From the NCBI GenBank assembly GCA_009760855.2, contig WPIO01000126.1, positions 287,001 to 351,000 of the forward strand: a stretch of 64,000 nucleotides of DNA, given 5' to 3'. How positions within the stretch are numbered: position 1 is the first letter of the stretch; the number at the start of each line of letters is the position of its first letter. Both the position numbers and the translations under genes were made by a program. Below the pieces are notes generated by a model that saw nothing but the letters and a program-made list of their open reading frames with translations, had not been told where the DNA came from and did no database searches. Below are positions 33,301 to 42,769 of this stretch, piece by piece. This DNA comes from Cristatella mucedo. Taxonomy: Eukaryota > Bryozoa > Phylactolaemata > Cristatellidae.

Positions 33301-36300
33301 ACTCGATATAGTTCTTCCTTGTACAGAACTCAGTCCGCTGTGGCCCATCCCTTTTGTGATAGTGTCGCGGACGTCCCATAGGTAAAGAAAAAGGAAACTT
33401 ATTAAAACCACCATGTAGACTCATCGGAAACATCTCCAGCGACCTCAAAGCCACAGCCGCCATACTTGTTAGCGATCAGCAACATCTTGAAACTGGTGTC
33501 GTGCTCTTCTGCGTACACAGGGTAGGTCAAATGGAGAGACGGATACTTGTTGACGTTAGGAAGCAGCACTGCTTTGATGCTCCTGAATGAACTCTCTATG
33601 AAGATCGTTAATTCACTCGGATTATGGTGATTTCCTATAGCCTTTAGTAGGCCTGGCACATTGCTGTAGGAGCACAAACTATCTTGCCGACTGAAGAGGT
33701 TGAAAGTTGGTTACACTTGATATGACTTGTTAATTTCGCACTGTAGTTCAACAAGCTCCACTTCCTGAGCGCAGATGTCAGACGATCAGCTTTATGAAAC
33801 TTGATGAGACTAAGGCCTCTCATCAGATCGTTTAGATCTTTCCGTTTGAGATTAAATAACTTTCTCTCCTCAGCCACATCTTTGAAAAATGGAATCTGGA
33901 TCTGGAATGACTTAATCATGGCGTTACGTGCTCCTCTCTATGTGAAGATGGTTGATCCCGTCCAGCAGGGGCGACGGAAGCAGCACGGGATAGTGTGGAA
34001 CAACTGGGGCGATGGACGAATGAACGAATGTGGATTCATTCGTGGGGAAGCAAAATGTACGAACTGTGTGCAAGCAAGCAATCTCTTGATGACATGTCAA
34101 TGCAGTAAGTCCAGTCAGCACTCTATTACTCTGCAATAGCGTAAAATAAAACGTTCGTAAAAGGCGTGTGTACAGTTGCGCTTCCATAGATACTGCGCTA
34201 CAGTGTTACGTCCGCCCAACCCTCGCTAATTTGGGTAGGGGCACAACCCGTGCTGTACGTTCGAACTGTGATATCCGCACCCCGCCTAACAGCAAACCCG
34301 GAGAAACTTTCAAAATGTCATTTCCTGACCGATGACGTAAATCTTTTATCAGATCGCTAGCTATTTTCTGATTACTTTAGGAATGAGGGACACGTAAAAC
34401 ACAGTCTACACCCAAGGACAACAAATACATGGATGTATGCTACCCAGTGATAACTGCTGGCCTCTATGCTAGCTTACATGGCTATTAGCATTTGCATTAC
34501 GGCGAACTGCCGCTCGCAACATTTCATCAATTGGTAGTTGGACACGACGCCAGCCGCGGAGCCGTCGCTTCTAAAGCTTCTTTGCTTTGTTAGAAATGGC
34601 GTCTCCTGGGTGTGGCGGCTGGGAAATAAATCAGTCGGAGTCTCTCCGTCTTGCTGCCAGGGTTTGTCAGTGCTGGCCGTCAGGGGCCGTCAATCCCTAG
34701 CGAGCCTGTCGCACACGGCTGGTACTAACCTCTTGCAGGCTCCTCAGCAGACCGAATGGGCAAGCGGCCTGGCGGCCATGAGAGCCGCGCTGCAGCTCGA
34801 GAAAGAGATCAACGCTCACCTACTGCGTCTGCACAACGACTGCAGGGACGATCCGGCGGTGGGTCGCCGCAGCCGCCGAAGCCGCAGCCGCAGCCGCTGC
34901 CGAGCCCGCTCCGGCGAGCAGCAGCGTTTGGGTCGCTTGGGATGCTGCCTCGCTAGCGTTCGTGGCTCATTGCCCATTGCTCGTCGCATTTCGGTCTGCC
35001 AGCCACGACTACCGAGTTCTTTGCGGTGGGCACTCGAGCCCATTTTGCTCCATGAAAGTGAAAGTGAAAGCTCCACGGTGAGGCAGCCGGGGGTAGAACA
35101 ACACTCGCCTATTAGAAGCGGGAAGGAGCTAAGACTCACCTCAGCTGGGAGGGCTGAGTTGATACTGCGGGCTCCTAGTATAGAACAACATCAAGAACAA
35201 GAATAGTAAAATATTTTCATAGCACCATTGGAGAACTAAATCCTCTTGCAGGCACTTTACATGAGCTGCGAAGAAAGCGTGTCAATCGGTTAATCACGGT
35301 AGGCACCACGTCAGCACGAATGATCGCAGCAAGGACAATTCACGCGGACGGAGCAAATACCGTTTGGTTGGGATGGGCTATTGTTTTTTAGTTTCGTCAT
35401 GTAGAGGATGTGACAATGTCTGCCATTATTCAGAAGAAAAGCAGAGGATTTCGCAGCATATAAAACCCGCTATAGGCACAGATACGATAGTGTACAAAAA
35501 TGCCACCGCGACGAAGCCGGCAGACGCCCTGAATGCCCTGAATCAGCATCTTCCTTTGCGGAATTACCTGGAAGCCACGTCGGTGGCGTCACGTCGCTCG
35601 CTGCCTGCGAAACCATTTCGCATTAAATCAAAACTAACTAAGCCTAATCGATTACTCACTGGGCCAGGCTCATCTTAGAAGCCATACGCAACCTTTGCCT
35701 CGATCACTGCAGCCACAAAGCGCTCATTATACACTTTGTAGTCAAGAAACCGACCATATACGCTCGAAGCAACAATCAGCACAATATGACCTATGACCTC
35801 TCGCAAGCAATAATCGAAAGCTGGAAGCGAAAGTCTAAACCCATCGTTGCACCGCAATGTTCCCGGTACTCGCACTTGCTGCGTGACCTCACGAATCCTA
35901 ACGCTAATAAAATAAAAGCAGCTACACTGTATGTTATAATGCGGCGCTTGAACTCTTATTTGTAATCTAGTGCATCCTCGGTAGCCTTTTTTAATACGGT
36001 ACCTAGCAATCAGTAGGAGAAGCCGTTCCACGCTGCAAAATGGCGATGTAGCGGAACCACGGCGCCACGCCTGGTAAAGCACTCTCAAGGTTTCTCTCTC
36101 GATGCCATCGAAAAGTTTGTATTTCAGTGACTTATGCCAAGTTGTTAATTATAATTATAATAAGGATGCACTTGTATAGCGCTTGTGGAGAAATAAAAAA
36201 CTCTCTAGGCACTTTAACGTTCGGGGAAAATTTCAAGATGGTTAGTGATACCATGCTCGCAAAAGACTACTATCCTCGTTTACTTTTCCATGCTTAAGTT

Positions 36301-36503
36301 GCGCAAGTCAAGTGCTGCTAACGTGACCACGTGACTAACGGTGGCCTGAATATCTTTAGACGACAAATTTCCTGGATAACGACTTCCTCGATGAGCAGAT
36401 CGAGTCCATCAAGCAGCTTGGTGACTACGTTCGCCAGCTGAAGAATTTGCACGAGACAAATGCCGGCCTCGGTGAGCACATTTTCGACAAGGATCTCAAC
36501 TAA
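27379..36503 (+). CDS. Ferritin C, secreted H-type ferritin subunit (four exons, one GC-AG intron)
   Basis: Coding exons: 27379-27457 (79 nt), 31742-32010 (269), 34739-34858 (120) and 36360-36503 (144, stop TAA). Phases are 1, 0, 0 as in ferritins A and B. The protein is 203 residues: a signal peptide with an Arg-rich n-region (MAPVLLLRRRLLLPLALVIA), a Cys-rich N-terminal extension (C25, C31, C39, C46), then the ferritin bundle. The ferroxidase ligands E57, Y64, E91-E92, H95, E137 and Q169 are all kept. Exon 2 must end at CAG 32010 to match its paralogues, and the following intron starts GC (CAG|GCAGGT), a GC-AG intron. A GT six bases further would break the frame with exon 3. Two AATAAA sites follow the stop. 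Introns carry a minisatellite, SINEs and L2 pieces. Confidence 0.92.
27833..27994. repeat. 19-bp GC-rich minisatellite in ferritin C intron 1
   Basis: About eight near-perfect copies of GAGAGTGAGCGGCGGCGGC, beginning about 375 bp after the first-exon donor of ferritin C, within its CpG island. On the minus strand they give a run of frames reading LAAAAHSRRRRS-like peptides. Confidence 0.95.
28149..28336 (+). repeat. tRNA-derived SINE, well preserved
   Basis: 'atgatggcacactaggtatggcggttgc' (box A region), 'gtcgtgggttcgattcatgcgg' (box B), 'tcgccactgcaagcggtggtgatagcc', and a TTTA-rich tail. It lies in intron 1 of ferritin C. Confidence 0.88.
28440..28585 (+). mobile_element. L2-like LINE 3' end
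   Basis: 'aatcatttaatcgtgctttctttacagcatctg...cctagaaagagattgatttctctgatggtgctata' followed by an ATT-rich tail. Plus strand, in ferritin C intron 1. Confidence 0.75.
29268..29400 (-). repeat. tRNA-derived SINE
   Basis: Minus-strand copy with 'atcaccaccgcttgcagttggcaataaaggattgcccactgcagggttcgaacctgcgatctcgg' on the plus strand, the reverse of the SINE body and box B. In ferritin C intron 1. Confidence 0.75.
29401..31741. other. Remainder of ferritin C intron 1
   Basis: Several short frames but none with exon-like structure. A tRNA-like box B remnant ('caggactcgaacccacgatcc', about 30176-30196) suggests one more degraded SINE in minus orientation. Nothing else is identifiable. Confidence 0.45.
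32290..32420 (+). repeat. Degenerate tRNA-derived SINE
   Basis: A weak box B ('gtgacgttcgagtcctgcagc') and the family tail 'tctgccgctatataaatgaggcttttgatcagctgaact'. In intron 2 of ferritin C. Confidence 0.5.
32895..33232 (-). mobile_element. 5'-truncated L2-like LINE
   Basis: Minus strand, with the 3' terminus at the left ('gccttcagagaactcaatctctttctaggcactttac') running into the 'agcatgcacagtgccaccacgcataagcacacaaaggacgaatcac' segment and ending at 'gggagcacacagct'. In intron 2 of ferritin C. Confidence 0.85.
33400..33960 (-). pseudogene. Remnant of a transposon-associated protein frame
   Basis: Two overlapping minus frames, 33919-33644 and 33677-33402, form one broken sequence. The first contains KDLNDLMRGLSLIKFHKADRL and LRKWSLL. 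The second contains NVPGLLKAIGNHHNP, FIESSFRSIKAVLLPNVNKYPS and CGFEVAGD. From memory this order matches a repetitive protein family found in many animal genomes (blocks such as SRLQQWNLL, LFIDSSKxSLKAVLLHNGNK and ICGDLK), thought to be carried by mobile elements; I cannot name the element. At least one frameshift near 33660 shows it is dead. It lies in intron 2 of ferritin C. Confidence 0.55.
35205..35370 (-). mobile_element. Degraded L2-like LINE 3' end
   Basis: 'catagcaccattggagaactaaatcctcttgcaggcactttacatgagctgcgaag' is a diverged reverse copy of the L2 terminus. In ferritin C intron 3. Confidence 0.65.
36150..36262 (-). mobile_element. Degraded L2-like LINE 3' end
   Basis: 'ataataaggatgcacttgtatagcgcttgtggagaaataaaaaactctctaggcacttt...gatggttagtgataccatgctcg', the reverse of the L2 terminus, about 100 bp before the last exon of ferritin C. 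Confidence 0.65.
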
Positions 36504-36545
36504 ATGGAAATGGCATGCGAAATGGCCGCGAATGCCGGACTCGTA

Positions 36546-36569
36546 AATAAAGCAATGTAAAATAATAAA
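36546..36569 (+). terminator. Two poly(A) signals of ferritin C
   Basis: AATAAA at 36546-36551 and again at 36564-36569, starting 43 nt after the ferritin C stop codon. The close spacing suggests a short 3' UTR. Confidence 0.75.
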
Positions 36570-37149
36570 GTGAACGAAGCGGCACGGCGAGTGTCGTCAG
36601 TGCCGCTGTGAGGCAACGATGTCTGCGGATGGAGGCGTCAGATTGGCTGCCTATGGACAGGCACCGTGCCTAGCAGACTACATAGCCGGTACATAGTCAC
36701 TAATATAGATAGGTATGTACCACTGGCGGTCAACGGCGGACACGGCACACCGGCGAGATCGAGGCTGAGTTGACAAGCGCGAACTTTTTAGATCACTGCC
36801 CTGCCTATTTTGCTTTCTTAGGACTGGTAGCTGGCAGTCTAACGCGAGCCACACAGACAGCTGCGGCAGCTTTCTTCGTTTGAAAACCGAAGTCTTGCAA
36901 GCCAGACCCAAAAAAACTTATACGACAGCGAACCAGTTCCTTGCCAGCTCTGCGAGGTCTCACACACTAGCTATTAACGGTTTGGCCGTTAAGGTTTCCG
37001 CATTTTTTGTTGAAAACATTGCAGATGTTCGTGTCTCCATAATGCCACCTCTACAGTGCCATCCGGCTAAAGCAAGTTGTTGAGTGGCAACGTGTGACCT
37101 TTCTTATAAAAATTGACTGGTGTTTCTGTACAAAAATTGGCTACCTTAA

Positions 37150-38620
37150 TAAGGTCTAGTAACGTGGGCTCATTTCCTAAAAATCCAATACCACTTGCTC
37201 TCTGGTCTTCACTGGCAGACAAACCTAAGCCAGCCATAACTCAGGTGTTTAATGCTTCTCTCGATAACAGGTTGTTCTAAAGTCTTTCAAATCGGCCATC
37301 ATTATACCAATGCTATAGAAACCTGGAATTGACCCAGTAGCCATACCAAGCTGTCGCTTAGCTTTCCTCCTTCCTGTCTTTTTGTAGATTCTCGAAATTA
37401 TTGTCGCTAAGCAGCTTTTAACACATTTTGAAAATAATGCAACGTCAGAAAATTACAGTCAGCATTCAAGCCACACAACTATACTGAAATCTATGCTATC
37501 CTCCGCGTGATCAACGACATTCTAAGCAGCAACAATAACGGCAAATCTACTGATCTGATGTTCTGTTGTATCGTTAGCTTCGCTCAAAACTATTAATCAA
37601 GATATCCTACTTGAACAATTGAGAACAAAGATCGGTTTGGTAGACGAGGCACTGGCGTGGTTTAAATCGTACATGTCAGATCATGGTTCAATCCGTATGG
37701 TGGTAAAGTCTCGCCATTCCCCCCCCCCCGACCAAACACCTGCGGAGTCCCACGAGGGTCCTTTCTGCTCTCCGTTTATATTGAACTTCTCGGAAAAGTG
37801 AATCGGGCTCATGGAATCCCCTATCACTTTTGTGCTGACGACATCAGCTGGGTTGTCGTTTAAAATGTCGGAATCTGCTGCAGAGGCTGACAAACTGAAT
37901 GCTTGCCTTGTATTCGATCCAGGCTGCCGGCCAGTTTTCTCTAACTTAACAACGACAAATTGACAGCTTCATAAAGAAGACTGCCTCCACTGCTAGTCAT
38001 CACGTCGTACCCCTATCTAAGATTAGAAACTGTCTGCCACGGCGGGTTGCGAGAAATTTATCTAGCGCCTTGTTTGCTGTCTCGGCTGGATTATTGCAAC
38101 TGCATTTAGGCTAGGCTTATGAAGAAAGCGATTAGGCCAATGGCTTGCAATGAATATAGCTATAAGGCTCTTCAAAAAATCCCGAGAGGTTAGCCATGCA
38201 TATTCTTTGCTGAAAAAATTGCGATGGCTTCCGGTTGATGAACGGATGCAAAGCAAAGCTCTTACGCTGACCCACAAGGCCCGCCATGGCTTGGCTCCTT
38301 CATAACTAGCTGAACTGCTGCACCAGTTTCAGCCTCCTTTGTCCTCGGGTCCTCTATGGACAATAAGTTAGCTTCTACGTCCCTCCGCTTAAAGGCCGTT
38401 GGCAAACGAAGCCCTTGCTCCGTAGATCCGGATGCTTCGCAACCACTTCCCCCAATCGTTAGGCAGCGACATATATTCTCCATCTGCCGACTGTGGCACA
38501 TGCTTTTCAGCTTTCGTCCTGAGCTACTACTTACGTGTTATTAATTTCATCGACTGCTCTGCCAACTCAGCTATGCTTGTCGTTTTTGTTTGTTTTGTGA
38601 AATGAAGGCTGTTGGTTGGC
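37150..38620 (+). mobile_element. Decayed LINE reverse transcriptase
   Basis: Plus-strand RT fragments in order: KSFKSAIIIPML (about 37280), a QHSSHTT-like block, INQDILLEQLRTKIGLVDEALAWFKSYMSD (37595-37680, quotable parts DILLEQLRTK and ALAWFKSYMSD), a remnant of the YADD region near 37820, WLPVDERMQSKALTLTHKA (near 38230) and the C-terminal SADCGTCFSAF (near 38500). Many stops interrupt it. The C-terminal part matches the minus-strand fragment at 56110-56440, so both belong to one LINE family separate from the common L2 copies. Confidence 0.75.
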
Positions 38621-40330
38621 AGCCGAAAGCCGCCTAAACTTTGAGTGAGCTATAGAAAACTGTCCTGTGTAATACCCGTTTGGTCTTTGTGGCTTTTTGG
38701 AGTAAAAGATTTGAGTTAATTTGCATTGCATTACTCAAATCCAACTTCATACTAAATACTTTTATTCCAGGCATCCTATCATGCCATCCACTAAGTTTCG
38801 GCTCATCGTCTATTGTCAATCTGCACCCTTTTCTTCAACTGATAAAAGTCTATTCGAGATTCACTCCTAATACCGACTAGGTGACTGCATGAACGGATTT
38901 CCCATCAATGACAAGCAGTTGGTCCAGCGCAGTAGAAAGCATTCGCAGCATCACTGACACATTCACTTCAACACTATCTGCAGAAAACGTGCTGGGTAGC
39001 TGAGCAGCAGCCGACAGAGCGGGTCAGTGGTGTCTGCTCGGGCTAATGCCGTTCCTGTCTAGTATTTAGTTAATTCCCCGATTCATCGCTGTCATGCCTT
39101 GAATGCTTAATAAGCTTCACTTGTATTGCTAACGCAAGCGTGATTTAAAGCGATCGAGCAACTTTACTTTCGCCAATAGCGTGTGCATATCCATAAATTT
39201 GATCTTCAGCTGGCGCCCACTCTTCGCTAGTCTTGTGAAACAGCTCTTTAGTGGAACTGAAACGCAGGACATCGGGAGGCTTAACGAAGGAAGACAAGGC
39301 GGCACCACTCACTCCAAGTGCATACTCCAGCATGCTTAACATTTCTCTGTACACAAACACATATCTACACCCAATTGGCTCCAATTTAGAATCTACAAGG
39401 ACGCACCATCCGTGGACCATCGAGTGCGTAGGCTTCTCTTAATAAAACGAACCCCAAAAGTACTAGCTGCAAAATTTCCGAATAGTTTTAATTGCCTATC
39501 TACTTCAACATGATTACACCACGCGGATTACAGATGGAAGCGCGTTTGTGCTAAGGCTTCGCTCAAAGGTTTACAAGAGGTTATTCAATCGGGAAAACTG
39601 CTGGTGATTAGACCTCCACCAGTTGCATGGCGGAGGAGAGCTTGCTTATTTCACGGATTGCAGGGCACCATGGGGCTTCAGGACGAGAGGAGTAGTCTCC
39701 GAGGTTCCCATCGTTCTCAACCGGTATGCTTGTACCTGTATGTCTTTTAGCGGGCATGCATGCTAATGTAACACAAGATGTATCTCCGTCTGAGCACGTA
39801 GAATTGTCTTATGCACAGACACCTTACTTTTTAAGAGCTGCTATTGCTGAGCTAACGAAGCTGAACAGATAAACATTACACTTGTGGAGCTGAACCGACT
39901 GAGTTCATTCCTAAAAGTATTCAACCAGTAATGCTTCAGCAGCATTGTCCATGCGGCATGCTACACATTGACAAGCTCAGAAAATCTACAAGTTGTGTTT
40001 GCGTTTGACGGCAAGGTTAAGGTATTTGACTGCTTAGCTTGAGTTTGCATTGTGGCCATTTGGGTTTAATATTTTGAAGGCCCTTGGATAACAGGTCTAT
40101 ATTTCGCGAGAAAGTTCTACTACAAAAACTAAGGGGTCCCTGCCACTGTCTTCTAAAGTTGATGTGAGCTCGGTGACATATCCCGAGTTGGATTGTTTCT
40201 CTTATGAGTGGTTCTATAGTGTGTGCAACCGACGTGTGTAGGAAAAGTCACAGTCAAGGTCGTCTGTTTAAGAACCAACTAAGAGAGGCTAACATGAGTT
40301 TGAGTGACATCGCTGCACCCATTGGCTGGC
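38621..40330. other. Stretch without a firm gene; one open frame on the minus strand
   Basis: A minus frame at 39420-39145 (91 residues, with CVLVDSKLEPIGCRYVFVYRE and EEWAPAEDQIYGYAHAIGES) looks less random than its neighbours but has an in-frame stop shortly before the ATG, no partner exon that I found and no family I recognise. The rest shows nothing. Confidence 0.35.
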
Positions 40331-40339
40331 TTTTATTGG

Positions 40340-40522
40340 ATGTAATTATAAATGTAAATCCCCTGTGCATGTCTCCTCTACGTTATGCTTGTTGTCATTG
40401 AGCATGCTACCACTAAACCTTCGATCACGCTTCCTATGCAGCAAATGTTAAGTCCCTAGAAAGAGATTTGATTCTCTGAGGGCGCTATGACAAATGTATT
40501 ATTAATTATTATTATAAATAAT
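40340..40522 (+). mobile_element. L2-like LINE 3' end
   Basis: 'agcatgctaccactaaaccttcgatcacgcttcctatgcagcaaatg...gagatttgattctctgagggcgctatgacaaatg' and an ATT tail. Plus strand. Confidence 0.85.
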
Positions 40523-40904
40523 CGTGATAGCTGCTTTGTTGTAATTGCCTGCTTAATTACAGTTACTATAAGCACATAAAAAACACATGCACTTTTCCCG
40601 TAGGCAAAGCGAATGCTGTGGCGAAGAGATGACTTTTAATTTGGTTTTTACTCAACTTTGGAATGCCGAGAGCTGCTCGGAAATATTGTCAATGGGGTTG
40701 GGTCATGTGGCATCTGGCGGGTTCAGTCTTCGATATTATTGCCATGAAATCGAGATCATGACATAGTTTACTATTGACTGTAACACGAGACTTAATTCCT
40801 TTGGTAGTGTCGTACCAGATCATATACGAACGAGTGATGTATTGGGACGGTCAGGCAGGTGTATCAGAGGGCGCACGGTCAGTTGAAAGATGGAGCTCCA
40901 ACAG

Positions 40905-41015
40905 TAATAATAATAATAATAATACATTTGCATAGCACCATCATAGAACCTAATCGTTCTCTAGGCACTTAACATATGCTGTAAAGGAAGCATGATCGAA
41001 TGGTTAGTAATAAGA
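40905..41015 (-). mobile_element. L2-like LINE 3' end
   Basis: (AAT)n followed by 'acatttgcatagcaccatcatagaacctaatcgttctctaggcacttaacatatgctgtaaaggaagcatgatcgaatgg', the reverse L2 terminus. Confidence 0.85.
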
Positions 41016-42354
41016 GATCACGTCGGCAAGAGGGAAAGTATAAACTATGCAGAGAAGCGCACCAAGCAAATTGCCCTGAGATACCCTGCTAGTGTTCGTT
41101 GATGGTTAACATAAAGCTGGATTAAGACTATTCCACCACCGTAGTAGAGACAAGACACAGAACATCCAGATTGGGTGAAGGGGCTACTGAAGATATGCTG
41201 GAGACAGAGAGGTCTGCTCAGGCCGTACGGCAGGCAGAGAAGAAGCAAAGGAAGTTGCACAAGATCTGTTCCTTCAGTCGGGGCTGGTAACACTAACAAC
41301 AAGCATGCTGGCAAGCAGCACACACAAATGCTTGATATTTGCAAGTTGTACAGCAAGAGCAGGTCGCACGTATCAAGCAATCGCAAGTATCACGAAAATT
41401 CGGTCAAAATGTCACGCGAGTATTTTATTAAGCACGACGGACCGTCAGGCAACAACATCCAGCAGGAGATCATGGAAGACTAATTAGTGCACCATACGTG
41501 CACGACTAAGTGTGACAACACCTACATAATCGATGACAGGTAAAGCATTCACGGGTAGGAATGCCTGTAGAGTTGCAGCTTTGGCTACAGCAAAATCTTG
41601 AGCAGCAAAACCTTGAGGTGGCAGAACACGCCACTTTCACAGAGAGCACCGTTGCTGAAGTCAGTTGAACCAGACATGCATATACTAACAAAGTGCAATA
41701 TAAAAAAAGTGTAAAAGTACATGTGTCCACCAGTTGGAAACAGCTGATAAATCAAGACTCATTTCGAGTAGCACAGCCAGCCACCAAATAACTTTACTGA
41801 CTGCACCTTTGTGCACCCACATTGGTATCACAGGTCATCAACGTCCACATCCATTGTCAGATTACTGCCATTACTGCCATCCTCAGCCCCCTCGTAAGTA
41901 TGGACTTGCTCAACAGACAACCGGAGCTCTGCAGACTCGGTATCGGCTCTATTATAAAACAGCATCTGAAAAGACAAGTCATGTCTGATCTCACTGCCCG
42001 TTTAAGCACTCACATTCACAATCCGACTCAGGTGCACTGTGTTACGGAGGACCAAAATACATCACGAGCAACCGCAATATATCGCGGCTACGAGAAAAGG
42101 GGCCACAGAGCAACAGCTCTCCTTAAGTCGAGGCAAAAAGGATAGCGCCATGCAGTGTGCCTCTTCAGAGTATCATGTGCGAAGCCGGCCTGGCCGCGTA
42201 CCCGTGGGGTAAGGCACCCGTTTGAAACTTCCTGGTTGTGCCAGTGCACCACCGCATGGACTGCTTTTTGCGACCGATAAGTTGTTTCACGGCATTATTA
42301 GCTCTCCTGAGAGATTAACTTCCTACTGTGCAAGCCCACGAATTGAAATTATTA
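41016..42354. other. Stretch with unassigned open frames
   Basis: Plus frames at 41175-41483 and 41734-42145 are open but carry no motif I know and no clear splice structure. Part of the DNA (about 42180-42260, 'gtggggtaaggcacccg') may be another degraded SINE head. No function is offered. Confidence 0.4.
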
Positions 42355-42535
42355 AGGCACACTAGGTAAGGCGGTTGCTGTCATGACCTGAGGTCGTGGG
42401 TTCGATTCCTGCAGTGGGCGATCCTTTATCGCCACTGCAAGTGGCGGTGATAGCCATCAAGGCTCTTCTGTCGCTATACAAAAAGAGGCTGTTTAAGCAA
42501 CTAGGATTATATTATTATTATTATATTATTAGCAA
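42355..42535 (+). repeat. tRNA-derived SINE with (ATT)n tail
   Basis: 'ggcacactaggtaaggcggttgc', 'gaggtcgtgggttcgattcctgcag', 'tcgccactgcaagtggcggtgatagcc', 'ctatacaaaaagaggctgtttaag', then TTA repeats. One of the best preserved copies. Confidence 0.9.
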
Positions 42536-42707
42536 AGCAATTCATCAATTCTCTAATAGAGGCAAGTGGAGGGGAAAAGAAGTCATCTAATGATGCTGCA
42601 TTGCCCGTATTGCTTGACTTAAGGCAAGAGTGTAAGATTCTGCCGACAGAATTATCATTGGGAGATTGAGAACAGTTGGCCTGGTTAATATGAGGCTTTG
42701 GTGTAGT
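42536..42707 (-). other. Candidate exon of unknown gene, cut by a SINE
   Basis: On the minus strand a strong acceptor (T-rich tract then TTTATTCAG, near 42708) opens a frame in phase 0 with TTPKPHINQANCSQSP, later SLDDFFSPPLASIRELMNCFA, that runs into the (ATT)n tail of the SINE at 42535. It could be a coding exon damaged by the SINE or a chance frame. Confidence 0.25.
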
Positions 42708-42769
42708 CTGAATAAAAGAAAAAATGTCCGATAATTCTAGTCCGTTCAGTACGGCACTCACTCCTCATC

